From NCBI GenBank assembly GCA_002238555.1, contig MPMO01000039.1, forward strand, positions 1 through 46,552: 46,552 bases of DNA. Direction: 5' to 3'. Source of the stretch: Caldilineaceae bacterium bin34. Lineage in GTDB: Bacteria; Chloroflexota; Anaerolineae; Caldilineales; Caldilineaceae. This document shows positions 32,491 through 41,200 of this stretch, one piece after another (the first letter of the stretch is position 1; each line of letters begins with the position of its first letter). The notes below the pieces were generated by a model. The model was given only the letters and a program-made list of their open reading frames with translations, was not told the DNA's origin and made no database searches. The translations under genes and the position numbers were made by a program.

Positions 32491-35208
32491 TCAGAAACCG
32501 TACTTCCGGCGCCGTGTCTCGAATGCCTCGCGTCCGCCCTCGAGAATTTCTTCCACGAGTTCGCGTACGGATCGGGAGTCGATCGATCCCGTGTGCTCGG
32601 GCGCGACACGCGCCCGCCCGTTGTCCGCCTCCCCAGCAGCCGACAGCCCAACGATCAACTCGGCATCGCCAAGCACGGGAATGTTTGCGTTGTGGGTCGA
32701 GAAGATGAATTGCCGGCGCTGCTTCTCCTCGCGCATGCGCGGCACAATTCCCTCGGTAATGAAGCGATTGTCGAGGTCGTCCTCCGGCTGGTCCACGATC
32801 AGCGGAGCGCCCGACTCGAGGAGCAGAAGCAGGAGTACCGCCGTTGCCTTCTGTCCTGTCGAGAGACTTTTCAGAGGTTGCCATGTCTGAGGTTCCCCCG
32901 CCGACGCAGTGTTGAGATGAATTGCTGTTGTCGACGCGAGCTCCAGTTCCTCGATCCGCATGAACACCTCGGCTTCGCCGCCCGCGAGCCGTTTCGCCTG
33001 ACCGGGCGTAATGCCGTAAGTCTCACGCAACGCATCGACTCCGGACCGGCATGCGTCGACGAATTGCGTCAGAGACAGCTCCGGGGCGTTGTGCAAGCTC
33101 TCGACAGCCTCCGAAAGGCGGCCGCCGATCTCGTCACGCAGCAGCTTGAAGAGTGGCTCGCGATTGCCCGCGCCCGTTACTTTCACCTGTACGCGGTCGC
33201 GAAGCTGCCTGCTGACCTTCTTTGCTGCCTTGTCCAAGGTGCGAAACTCGGCAGCCTTGACATCTTCCCACTCGGCGAGTAGCGTGCGACGCCGATTGGT
33301 GTGCTCCTTTTCCAATTGCTGCAGTAGCGCAAAACGCTCTTGAAGTGGGCGCAGTTCCTCGATTTGGCGGCGAAGACTGATGAACTCCTCCCCGTCCACA
33401 CGTGATTTTTGCAGCTCGCGCAGAATCTTCTCGTACTCGGTCTGAACCCGTTGTCGTCGTACGTCCCAGGAAGTCCGGACTTGGTCGATGCGTTCATCTG
33501 CGCGTGCCAACGCCTGCTCCAGACCGTCTGCAATCTGCTTGACGTCTTCCTCTAAATCGGTGAGCATACCGGTCGCCTGAGAAAGGATGTTCCGGCCAGG
33601 CAGTTCCTCAAGTGCCCGTCTTGACAGAAAGGCAAGGTCAATCGGCAGCTCTCTGCGCAGAATGTCCAGTGCCTCCCTGAACGGTGCCAGACGTTGAGGA
33701 ACTGAACCAAGCACCCTTTCCTCGCGCAGGAGCAGGCTCTGTTCCCGCAGGCGGTCCTCAAGGCCCACTTCCTGGAAGCGCGCAAGCGTTTCTTCCAGTC
33801 CAGGAAGCGCGGCTAGACGTTCTTCAATCGAGTCGATCTCGGCGCGTGTGTCGCACAAGGCACCACGATTCCTGGCGAGGTCGCGGCTCACCGATGCCTT
33901 CCGGTGAGCGAGGGCCTCATCGCGTGGGACAAAACGGTCGAGCAACCGGGTGAGCTTCTCGGGACTTCTCGCCAACTCCGATATTTCGTGCTGGCCGTAG
34001 GCTTCGACCCTGGGAAGAATATCGATTGGCGCGCGATGCAGCACCTCGCCGCTTACTTCACGGACCAGCGGTGGATTGGGAATGGTTCGCTCGATGCGAT
34101 ACTCGTGAGGTCCGGGTCTAGGATGCTGCACACGGACAAGGAGGGAGATCTTCGTGCCGTTGCCCAGCACCTGGCGCACAATTCCGTCGTGCGCCTTGCG
34201 CGCCTCGTCGCCGACCGGGTCGAGGCCAAGCGCGCTGCGGATGCTCTCGACAACGGTCGACTTGCCGGTGCCGCGCCCGCCGATGAGGACATTCAAATTG
34301 GGATTGAGGTGCACGGTTACACCGTCGAGAAATCCGCCTTCCCAACCTACATTGACAATTTCCATGTGTTCGTCTGGCTCAAATTTGCCTTCCTTGGGGT
34401 TCAAGCGCACGCGTGAGCCCGGATCCAGGAAGGCTTGGCGCAATCCGTCGATCGTGACGTCCTGCATCTTGATCCAGCAAGTGGCCGACCGATGATCGAG
34501 TTCTTGCGGTTCCGTGACGTCCTTCGCATTGACGACGGCGATTGCGAGACCGTCTTCCGGGGCGTGGGCGCGATGATACGCGGTGTTCTGATTCTTGACG
34601 ATTGGAAGGATGTCCGGCCGCAAATCCTTGATCGGTCCCGGAATCTGGATGGCAAGAAGGTTCTCATCCTGCCAGGCGCGAATTCGTGCCTGGCCGGACA
34701 AGACCTTGAACAGGCCACCATTGTTGGTCGCGTGCGCCGCAATGGCAATTCCCCCCTGACTGTGAACCGCCTCCAAAATCTCCAAAAATGTTTTGGTGGC
34801 GAGGCCGGGGGACGGACTCGTGTCACGGATGCCGAACTCCCCGAGGTACCGACCGAGTTGGTCGTCGCTCGTGTCCAGAGGGTATAGGCACAATAGGTGT
34901 ACGCCCTCGAACGAGGACAGTTCGAAGCCTGGGAAGATGTGAACCGGACGGTTGTGCGACGCGGAGCGAAAGGTTGCGACACCGTCCACGTTGTTGTGAT
35001 CCGTGATGGCCAGCACCTCGATGCCCAACTCCACGGCCTTGTCAACGATCTCCAGTGCGTAGCTGAGCGCATCGCCTGGAGTGGCCTGTCCCCGATAGGT
35101 CTGTGCATAGTGATGCGGGTTCACTTGTAGCGCGCACTGATAGAAACGAGCACCACCTGGGGAGTGAGCCTTCATAAGGTCGACGTTTCCTACCGTCATA
35201 TTCGTCAT
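32491..35208 (-). CDS. TrlF-like protein: PHP-type domain fused to SMC/ABC ATPase
   Basis: A 905-residue protein. The reading frame is open further up, but the ATG at 35208 overlaps the stop of the upstream gene (ATGA). The N-terminal 270 residues look like a PHP metal-dependent phosphoesterase (LAITDHNN, FPGFELSS, IAAHAT). From about 295 there is an ABC/SMC-type ATPase. Walker A is GGRGTGKSTVV (Lys316), followed by a long coiled-coil arm (about 430-690). The signature is LSTGQKATA, Walker B is LIVDQPEDDLD (Asp806), and STHNANIPVLG is the H-loop region. This is the architecture of the TrlF family of AAA-like ATPases. A nuclease coupled to a DNA-sensing ATPase would fit defence. The role is inferred. 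Confidence 0.9.
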   Translation of the reverse strand: MTNMTVGNVDLMKAHSPGGARFYQCALQVNPHHYAQTYRGQATPGDALSYALEIVDKAVELGIEVLAITDHNNVDGVATFRSASHNRPVHIFPGFELSSFEGVHLLCLYPLDTSDDQLGRYLGEFGIRDTSPSPGLATKTFLEILEAVHSQGGIAIAAHATNNGGLFKVLSGQARIRAWQDENLLAIQIPGPIKDLRPDILPIVKNQNTAYHRAHAPEDGLAIAVVNAKDVTEPQELDHRSATCWIKMQDVTIDGLRQAFLDPGSRVRLNPKEGKFEPDEHMEIVNVGWEGGFLDGVTVHLNPNLNVLIGGRGTGKSTVVESIRSALGLDPVGDEARKAHDGIVRQVLGNGTKISLLVRVQHPRPGPHEYRIERTIPNPPLVREVSGEVLHRAPIDILPRVEAYGQHEISELARSPEKLTRLLDRFVPRDEALAHRKASVSRDLARNRGALCDTRAEIDSIEERLAALPGLEETLARFQEVGLEDRLREQSLLLREERVLGSVPQRLAPFREALDILRRELPIDLAFLSRRALEELPGRNILSQATGMLTDLEEDVKQIADGLEQALARADERIDQVRTSWDVRRQRVQTEYEKILRELQKSRVDGEEFISLRRQIEELRPLQERFALLQQLEKEHTNRRRTLLAEWEDVKAAEFRTLDKAAKKVSRQLRDRVQVKVTGAGNREPLFKLLRDEIGGRLSEAVESLHNAPELSLTQFVDACRSGVDALRETYGITPGQAKRLAGGEAEVFMRIEELELASTTAIHLNTASAGEPQTWQPLKSLSTGQKATAVLLLLLLESGAPLIVDQPEDDLDNRFITEGIVPRMREEKQRRQFIFSTHNANIPVLGDAELIVGLSAAGEADNGRARVAPEHTGSIDSRSVRELVEEILEGGREAFETRRRKYGF

Positions 35209-35606
35209 CCCAGGGCATCGCCTGCCGTCTCGACTTCCCAGCCTTGCCACGCCCAATCTTCTTCCTTGACGAAGTTTGGCACTTGGCGACGCAGCATCTT
35301 GGAGGTCGGCTTTGAAAACGGGTCTTGGATTGTGCGCCACAGAGACTGCTCGCCCTTGCAGCACGTGACGGTGCAGAGCGTGGTCTGTTCGCCGAGTTGC
35401 TGCAGCCTGTTCCTTTCGGGGTTGGTGACGAGGAGGCCCTCGGACTGCGCGTAGCCCTTGACCTCAATGCAGGGCTTCTGGTCCCTTGGTCCCTCGGACT
35501 GAACGTTGCAGGGCTCGCCATCATTGCCCATGGCTACGGGCATCCAGCCGAGGTTGCGCTTGCAGCGTATGGCCACGTCCATCGTGATGGTCTCGACTGG
35601 GTGCAT
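35205..35606 (-). CDS. Short protein with DUF3883-like nuclease fold
   Basis: About 133 residues if started at the ATG at 35606; another in-frame ATG eight codons later is possible. The sequence follows the DUF3883 pattern (C-terminal domain of NO VEIN-type and helicase proteins): MDVAIRCKRNLGWMPVAM, CIEVKGYAQSEGLLVT, LGEQ, then WRTIQDPFSK. E-V-K is the PD-(D/E)xK-like signature. The usual preceding GYDI part is altered, so catalysis is doubtful. The family domain is normally the tail of a much longer protein, so this may be a truncated remnant or a stand-alone version. Its stop overlaps the TrlF start (ATGA), which argues that it is still expressed. Confidence 0.65.
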   Translation of the reverse strand: MHPVETITMDVAIRCKRNLGWMPVAMGNDGEPCNVQSEGPRDQKPCIEVKGYAQSEGLLVTNPERNRLQQLGEQTTLCTVTCCKGEQSLWRTIQDPFSKPTSKMLRRQVPNFVKEEDWAWQGWEVETAGDALG

Positions 35607-36085
35607 TGGGAAGCTTCTTGACCTGAGCCAGCCACAAACGGAAAAAATGCCGACGGTGCGGAGTCTCATAACCGGCAGAATGCGGGTGGAACGGGCGTGG
35701 GACAGGGACTCCTGTTCAGGCTCGGAATACGAGGACAATGTACTTGCAGACCATACTTGTTTCGCTTCCTTGACTGGATTTGGCCCTTGGCACAGCTTTA
35801 CCTGCCCCTGTCAGGAGGTGCCGCCGACGAAGTTCAGGCCGACCGCCACGCCGCGCTGTCCGGTCTAGTCAACGTGCAGGCCGCCGGCACGGCGAATTGG
35901 GATGAACTCGGACAGATCCGGGTGCAGAAACGGCACATCCATGGTCAGAAAGCGAGGACGGGTTTCCACGCAAGCCTTGCGGGCCGCCCGAATTGTACTT
36001 GGCTGCACAGGGACCGTACGGAATGGCTCGTATCGGTCTGACATAGCAGGCCATTGGGCTTGCCACTGAAGCCGGGTGGATGTCT
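35607..36085. other. Intergenic region between the two defence-like operons
   Basis: It lies downstream of the RelE-UvrD gene and upstream of the DUF3883 gene. The DUF3883 frame stays open up to 35738 but without domain similarity. I see no promoter or terminator that I can support. Confidence 0.45.
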
Positions 36086-38272
36086 TCAATCATCCGACCG
36101 GGTGCCCGCTGCCTCCAGCATAGGCTTGAGGAATGGAGAGAACCTCGTACGGGTGCAAACCAACAGGTGTCGCTTGGCCCTGGACACCGCCACATGCAAC
36201 AGGGACCGCTCCCTGTGCAGCGCCAGTTCCCGGTCCGCTCGGCTGCCGGCGGAATTCATGGCAACCATGAGGGGGAAGTTGCCGGGACCGGCATCCAGGA
36301 TAGCGACCGCAGGAAACTCCAAGCCCTTGACCCGGTGGGTGGTGGCCAGTTGTACGGCTCCGGTTTGACGGGTGTCCCGGGCGGTCTGGATCCTGTGGGT
36401 GGGCAGGTTCCCATCCCGGATGGCCTCGTCCCATTTGTCGCACTGGGAATTGGTTCGGCACACAAGGCAGATGTCCTGCAACCCGTAGTCGAACTCCTGC
36501 TGAAGATTGGCGATCCACTGTTGTAACAAGGCCGCCCCGTGTTCCATGTTCTGCATTTCCAGGAACTTGGGCTCCGGACCACCGAAGAGACTGCGATAGC
36601 CAGCCAGGGTGTCGGTACCTCCGTCCAGATCGTCCACCGGCATGTCGCTGAGCACGGATACCGCGGTGTGCAGGATTTCCCTTGAGGTGCGGTAGTTGAC
36701 CCGCAGACGCGAGCTGCGACCCCTGATGTTGATCCCGCACCGTCCCAGCACCACCTGCTGGTCGTAAATCCGCTGGTGGGGGTCGCCCACGATGAACAGG
36801 CTGTTGGGGCCGGGCTGCTCCATCGATTCCCCTCCGGGATTGATGCGTGCCAGGGAGGCAATCAAACGGAATGCCTCGTAACCCAGATCCTGGGCCTCAT
36901 CGACAATGACGGACACGTACGGCAGCTGACCGGTGTTGGCATCCACCAGGTGCCGCGCGGCCCTGTAGGCATCTTCCTTCTCAATCAGGCCGTTGGCCGC
37001 CAAGTGGGCGCGGTAGGCCTCAAAGACCTGCCAGATGCGGGCTCGCTTGGGACGGGTGACAGGGGTGCCGCGTCCCTTCCGGAATGCATGCAGATACTCG
37101 TTCCGGCTGAGGACACCTTGGGCCAGGACCACCTTGGACCATTCTTCCTTGTAGAACTCCGGTTCGAGGGCAAGGTCGGGGTCCGCAGCCTTCAGGGCTT
37201 CGTCCCATGCCTGTTGCCGGCCCGAGTCGTGGTGGTCGTACACGATTCGTTGCGGGAAGTTGTGCTGGTTCAGGAAGCGGTAGACCCACTGGTCGAGGTG
37301 GACCACCTCCACCCGGGCCAAGTCCTCTTCATGCGTGACGAGGTCCTCAAGGTTCCGCCGCAGGTCCGCAGCCAGATTGGCCGTGAAGGTAAGGAACAGG
37401 ACCTTGCCGTCGGTCTGCTGTGCCCGGTGCCTTGCGAGCCACTTGGCCCGGTGCATGGCAACCACGGTCTTGCCGGTGCCGGCACCTCCCAGGACACGGA
37501 CGGGGCCATTCCAGTCGCGGTCGACCAGCCGCCTTTGGGACGGGTGCAGGAACACACGCCACTTCTCTTGGGGCGCGTCCAGCATCCGCTTCAGTTCCTC
37601 TTCGTTGTCCACGACCCAAAGGCGGCCCTGCGAACCGAAGTCCAGGACTGCGTCGATGTCGTCCGCATCCACGTCCGTTGCAGGTGTGTGCAGTTCGTCA
37701 AGGGCTTCCTGGTATGTGTACCCCGCCAGCAGCATCTCGACGGCGGTGTGGGCCTCTAGGGGGAAACGATCGGCAACCGCGGCGAATTCGTCCTCGTCGG
37801 TGATGGACCTGGCGAGGGGAATCAGATCGTCCGAGATGTTGAGCTTGCGCAGGTTGCGGTCCCTCAATCCTTCAAACAGGCCACCGATGGGTGTCCCGGC
37901 AGCCTCGGCAGGTTCCCTTGACGCGGCGGCGGCCGCTGGTTGCGGGTTGGACCGCATGACTTCGAAGATGCCTGAATCCGGGTTGACGCCGGCCCGGTGC
38001 CGCCGGGCCCAGGCATAAGCGTCGTCGTGGCTGTCCACATGCAGGATTACAACCGAGCCCTGCTCGCGGGACCTCGCCAGCACGCCCCGGTAGGTCTGGT
38101 CAATCCGCACCGAATACAGGTTGCCTGTATCCTGGATTTTTTCCAGGTGGAGTCCGGGTGCATTCGGATTCCGCTGCAGCTTTCGCAGGAGGATCTTGGT
38201 CTTGTGCTGGATGGGACGCGGCAACTCCAGCAACGAATCAAGGAAGCCGTCGTGTATCGCTATCTTGTTCAT
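36086..38272 (-). CDS. UvrD-type helicase with N-terminal RelE/ParE-fold domain
   Basis: A 728-residue fusion. Residues 1-95 look like a RelE/ParE-superfamily domain (ILLRKLQRNPN, LYSVRIDQTYRGVLARS, VDSHDDAYAWARRH). The rest is a superfamily 1 helicase: Walker A GGAGTGKTVVAM (Lys268), LFLTFTANLAADLRRNLE, VIVDEAQDLGYEAFRLI (Asp458), LFIVGDPHQRIYD, LRVNYRTSREIL, TTHRVKGLEFPAV and HVAVSRAKRHLLV. The ATG at 38272 overlaps the TGA of the giant helicase upstream (ATGA), so I prefer it to the GTG three codons earlier. The two helicases are translationally coupled and probably work together. No partner antitoxin is next to it, so the RelE-fold domain may bind RNA or ribosomes, or may have lost toxicity. 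Confidence 0.9.
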   Translation of the reverse strand: MNKIAIHDGFLDSLLELPRPIQHKTKILLRKLQRNPNAPGLHLEKIQDTGNLYSVRIDQTYRGVLARSREQGSVVILHVDSHDDAYAWARRHRAGVNPDSGIFEVMRSNPQPAAAAASREPAEAAGTPIGGLFEGLRDRNLRKLNISDDLIPLARSITDEDEFAAVADRFPLEAHTAVEMLLAGYTYQEALDELHTPATDVDADDIDAVLDFGSQGRLWVVDNEEELKRMLDAPQEKWRVFLHPSQRRLVDRDWNGPVRVLGGAGTGKTVVAMHRAKWLARHRAQQTDGKVLFLTFTANLAADLRRNLEDLVTHEEDLARVEVVHLDQWVYRFLNQHNFPQRIVYDHHDSGRQQAWDEALKAADPDLALEPEFYKEEWSKVVLAQGVLSRNEYLHAFRKGRGTPVTRPKRARIWQVFEAYRAHLAANGLIEKEDAYRAARHLVDANTGQLPYVSVIVDEAQDLGYEAFRLIASLARINPGGESMEQPGPNSLFIVGDPHQRIYDQQVVLGRCGINIRGRSSRLRVNYRTSREILHTAVSVLSDMPVDDLDGGTDTLAGYRSLFGGPEPKFLEMQNMEHGAALLQQWIANLQQEFDYGLQDICLVCRTNSQCDKWDEAIRDGNLPTHRIQTARDTRQTGAVQLATTHRVKGLEFPAVAILDAGPGNFPLMVAMNSAGSRADRELALHRERSLLHVAVSRAKRHLLVCTRTRFSPFLKPMLEAAGTRSDD

Positions 38273-41200
38273 ACTGAACACTTGTCCGTCAACAGGTTCC
38301 GTAGCTCCGCAACTTGGTTCCCGGCGTTCTCAAGCGGGAACAGGCTCCAGCCCTCGGACTGCAATTGTCGGGTTTCGGCTTGGGTCAGGGGTGCATTGTG
38401 GATCCCGATCCGACCGTCCGGCCAGGCCAATTCGAGTTCGACGACAACTTCCCCGGAAGAGAGTATCTCCCAACCCACTGCCGGCGGCTGAATCGATTGC
38501 GAGCGGAGGTCCTCCAACAAGGGGCGTGCCGCTTCCGCCACAAACTCCGCGGCTTCCTCCCACCCGTCCTCCGGCGTGTCGTCGGCCACCGGCGCGGTAG
38601 GGAAGGGGGGCGGATTGGGATCCGAGGCGCAGACCCAGTGCATCAGAGGCAGGAATTGCAGCAGGTTGAAGGTCCCCAATGCCCCCGCCCACTCGGCCTG
38701 GGACAGATCCCCCTCTGTATTGAGGTACAGCAGGGGATGGAGATCGGCCGGCCTGGGCATGCCCGTGAGGACCTGGTCTTCTGCACCGGCCACGACAAAG
38801 GAGCTCCCGCTCCGGGCCGTGCCCAGCCGGGAGTGCCAGGGCAGGGATTGAGCGAAGTCGTTGCAGATGTCGTTCAGGCCGTCCAAGGTCTCCCGCCAGT
38901 CATCCCATGATGCATTGTGGACGACCAGGGTGTTAAGGGCCAGGCGGCAGGCCAGGTCCCGCCAGAGCTTCGGTGTCGGATTGTGCAGGTAGTGGAACAG
39001 CAGGTCCGCGGCCGAGGCGTTGCGCACCATGCCGTCCAGGACCTGGGTCTCGTCGGTTGCCGGAAGGGCCGGTATCTTCAGGTCCCGGAACGGGTTCCAG
39101 GCGGAACGATTGCCGCTGGGGTCGTTGCCCTGCACGATGTCGTCCCAGGTCAGTGACCAGACCCGGAACTTCCCGGAGGCGTGTATCGACAGCCGTTGGT
39201 GCACGTCCTTGATCACCCGGGTCTTGTGGTAGCGCCATCCATCCATGAACAGGACCACCGGTAGAACCTCGGGGTCTGTGTTGCCCACGGGCTGCAGGAT
39301 GAAGTCCGCTTGGGACGGCACGGCCACACTGTCTCCCGAACCCAGACGGACCTGCCGCTTCAGTTCCCAGAGCCGGTCCCCCAGCACCACTCGATAGCCG
39401 GAGCCGCCGTCGGGCAGAGGGGAGCGTTCAATGCGTCCGCCGTCCCGGCGCACCCGCTTTTCCAGCCAGGACTCAAAGCGGTCCTCAAGCTCGCTCTCGG
39501 CCAGTCGGTCCGGCTCGACGGTCTCCACGCTGGCGACGGGATGGATCTTGTACCACTGGTCGAGGACGGAGCGGAGGATGCGAATGGCGGCATCGCGCGA
39601 GACAACGCTGTCGTAGCGGTTGTCCTGGTACCGGTAGAGACAGCGGTAGCACCCGTCCTTGCGCTGGGCTTCGTCCGCATCCTGATGCTGGTTGCAGGTG
39701 CATTCGAGCATGGTCTGCAACGCGCGGCGCAGCACGTTCTCGAAGATGTCCGCCGAGGCCAGCCGTTCCAGGTAGCCCGTGCCGCCGGGCACCGTGTCGT
39801 ACAGGAACAGCCAGTGCGACGTGTACTGGTTCTCCTGCAGGGACAGGGGCAGGGAACGCAGATGGTCCACCTTGCCCTGGAACACCAACCGCAGGCCCAG
39901 GTGCAGGGCTGCCGCAAACGAGGCGACCTCCGTCTCCTGTTCGCTGCTGAACGGCAGGCGGATGCGCACCGCCTCGGACGGGAAGCCGTAGTACAGATAG
40001 GTTTCGAATGCGCTGTCTTCATCGCTGTCCCGTTGGCGGACGGGGCATTGGACAGCGTGCTCGTCCTTCCAGGCCGGTTCGCGGGAGGGACCGGTGAGCA
40101 CATCGGTGATGTGTTCCGACTCGCGGTGGCGTTTCAGGGCGTGTCCACATTTCTGGCACAGACGGAACGGGTTGGCCAGGATGTACTTGCCACCCACGCG
40201 CCGATTGTGGACCAGGTCCCTTTCGTCGATTTCGCGACCGAAGTTGATGTCCGTGAACTCCACCTCGCGCAGGAACTCGAAGCCGAACGGCTGGGGCAGG
40301 GACTGAATCAGGTAGGCGCTCTCTGCCGCGTGGCGGTCGAAGGAGGGATACAGGTTCCGGAAGTGCCGGGTCAGGGTTCGATCCTCGTGGTCGTCCCTGA
40401 TGCGGGAATCCCGGTCCTTGTTGTGCGCATGCACCTGCCGCAGGCGCACCATTTCGTGGACTTGGCCCAGGTCGCCCCACTGCCGCGAGCCGCAGGCGGG
40501 GCAGGTCTTGGCCTGCCCTTCGCCGTCCAGTGCCATGTGGGGGCAGTTTGGGCAGAAGCGCCATCGTTCCGGTTCCGAGATTTTGAGATCCACGGAATTG
40601 ACCGTGACGCGGTGGCCTTCGGCATAGAAGAACGCCTCCGGGGCCAACTCCGACAGTCCGGAGGCGGCGGGTCGGGCGTATTCGTAGGTTCTGTTCACCC
40701 AGTTCCGGTCGGCCCCTTCCGCGGCTCGGTAGAGGATGATCGAGCGCAGGCGAATGCCTTCTGCGGGGAAGGCGTAGTTGGGCAGGACGCCGCGTTCGGT
40801 CAGGAGCTGCAGCAGATCCTGCCGGCCGAGTTCGGAGGCAACGCGGCGGAAGGCCCGCATGTCCCTTTCCAGTTGCTGGATCTGGTCGTCGCGGTCCTTG
40901 GGCGGGGCCTTGTTCGACTTGAGGCGGTCGAGTTGCCGGGACACGGCCCTGGCCCGGTTGGTCCACGTCCTGCGCTCTTCCCGTGCTTCTTCAAGGCAGT
41001 TTCGGATGGAACTTGCGAAGGCATCGCCCGGCAAGGTTCCTTCGACGAAACCCGTCAGCTTGGTGAAGAGATCGCCTTCGGCAGGCAGATCGAACATTGC
41101 CCGGAATCCCGACAGCAGATCCTGCCGGTTGGCCCGCACGAAGCCGATCCAGGCATCCAGTGCTCCCGTGCCAGCCTGCCCCTTGGTCCTGGAGGCTGCA

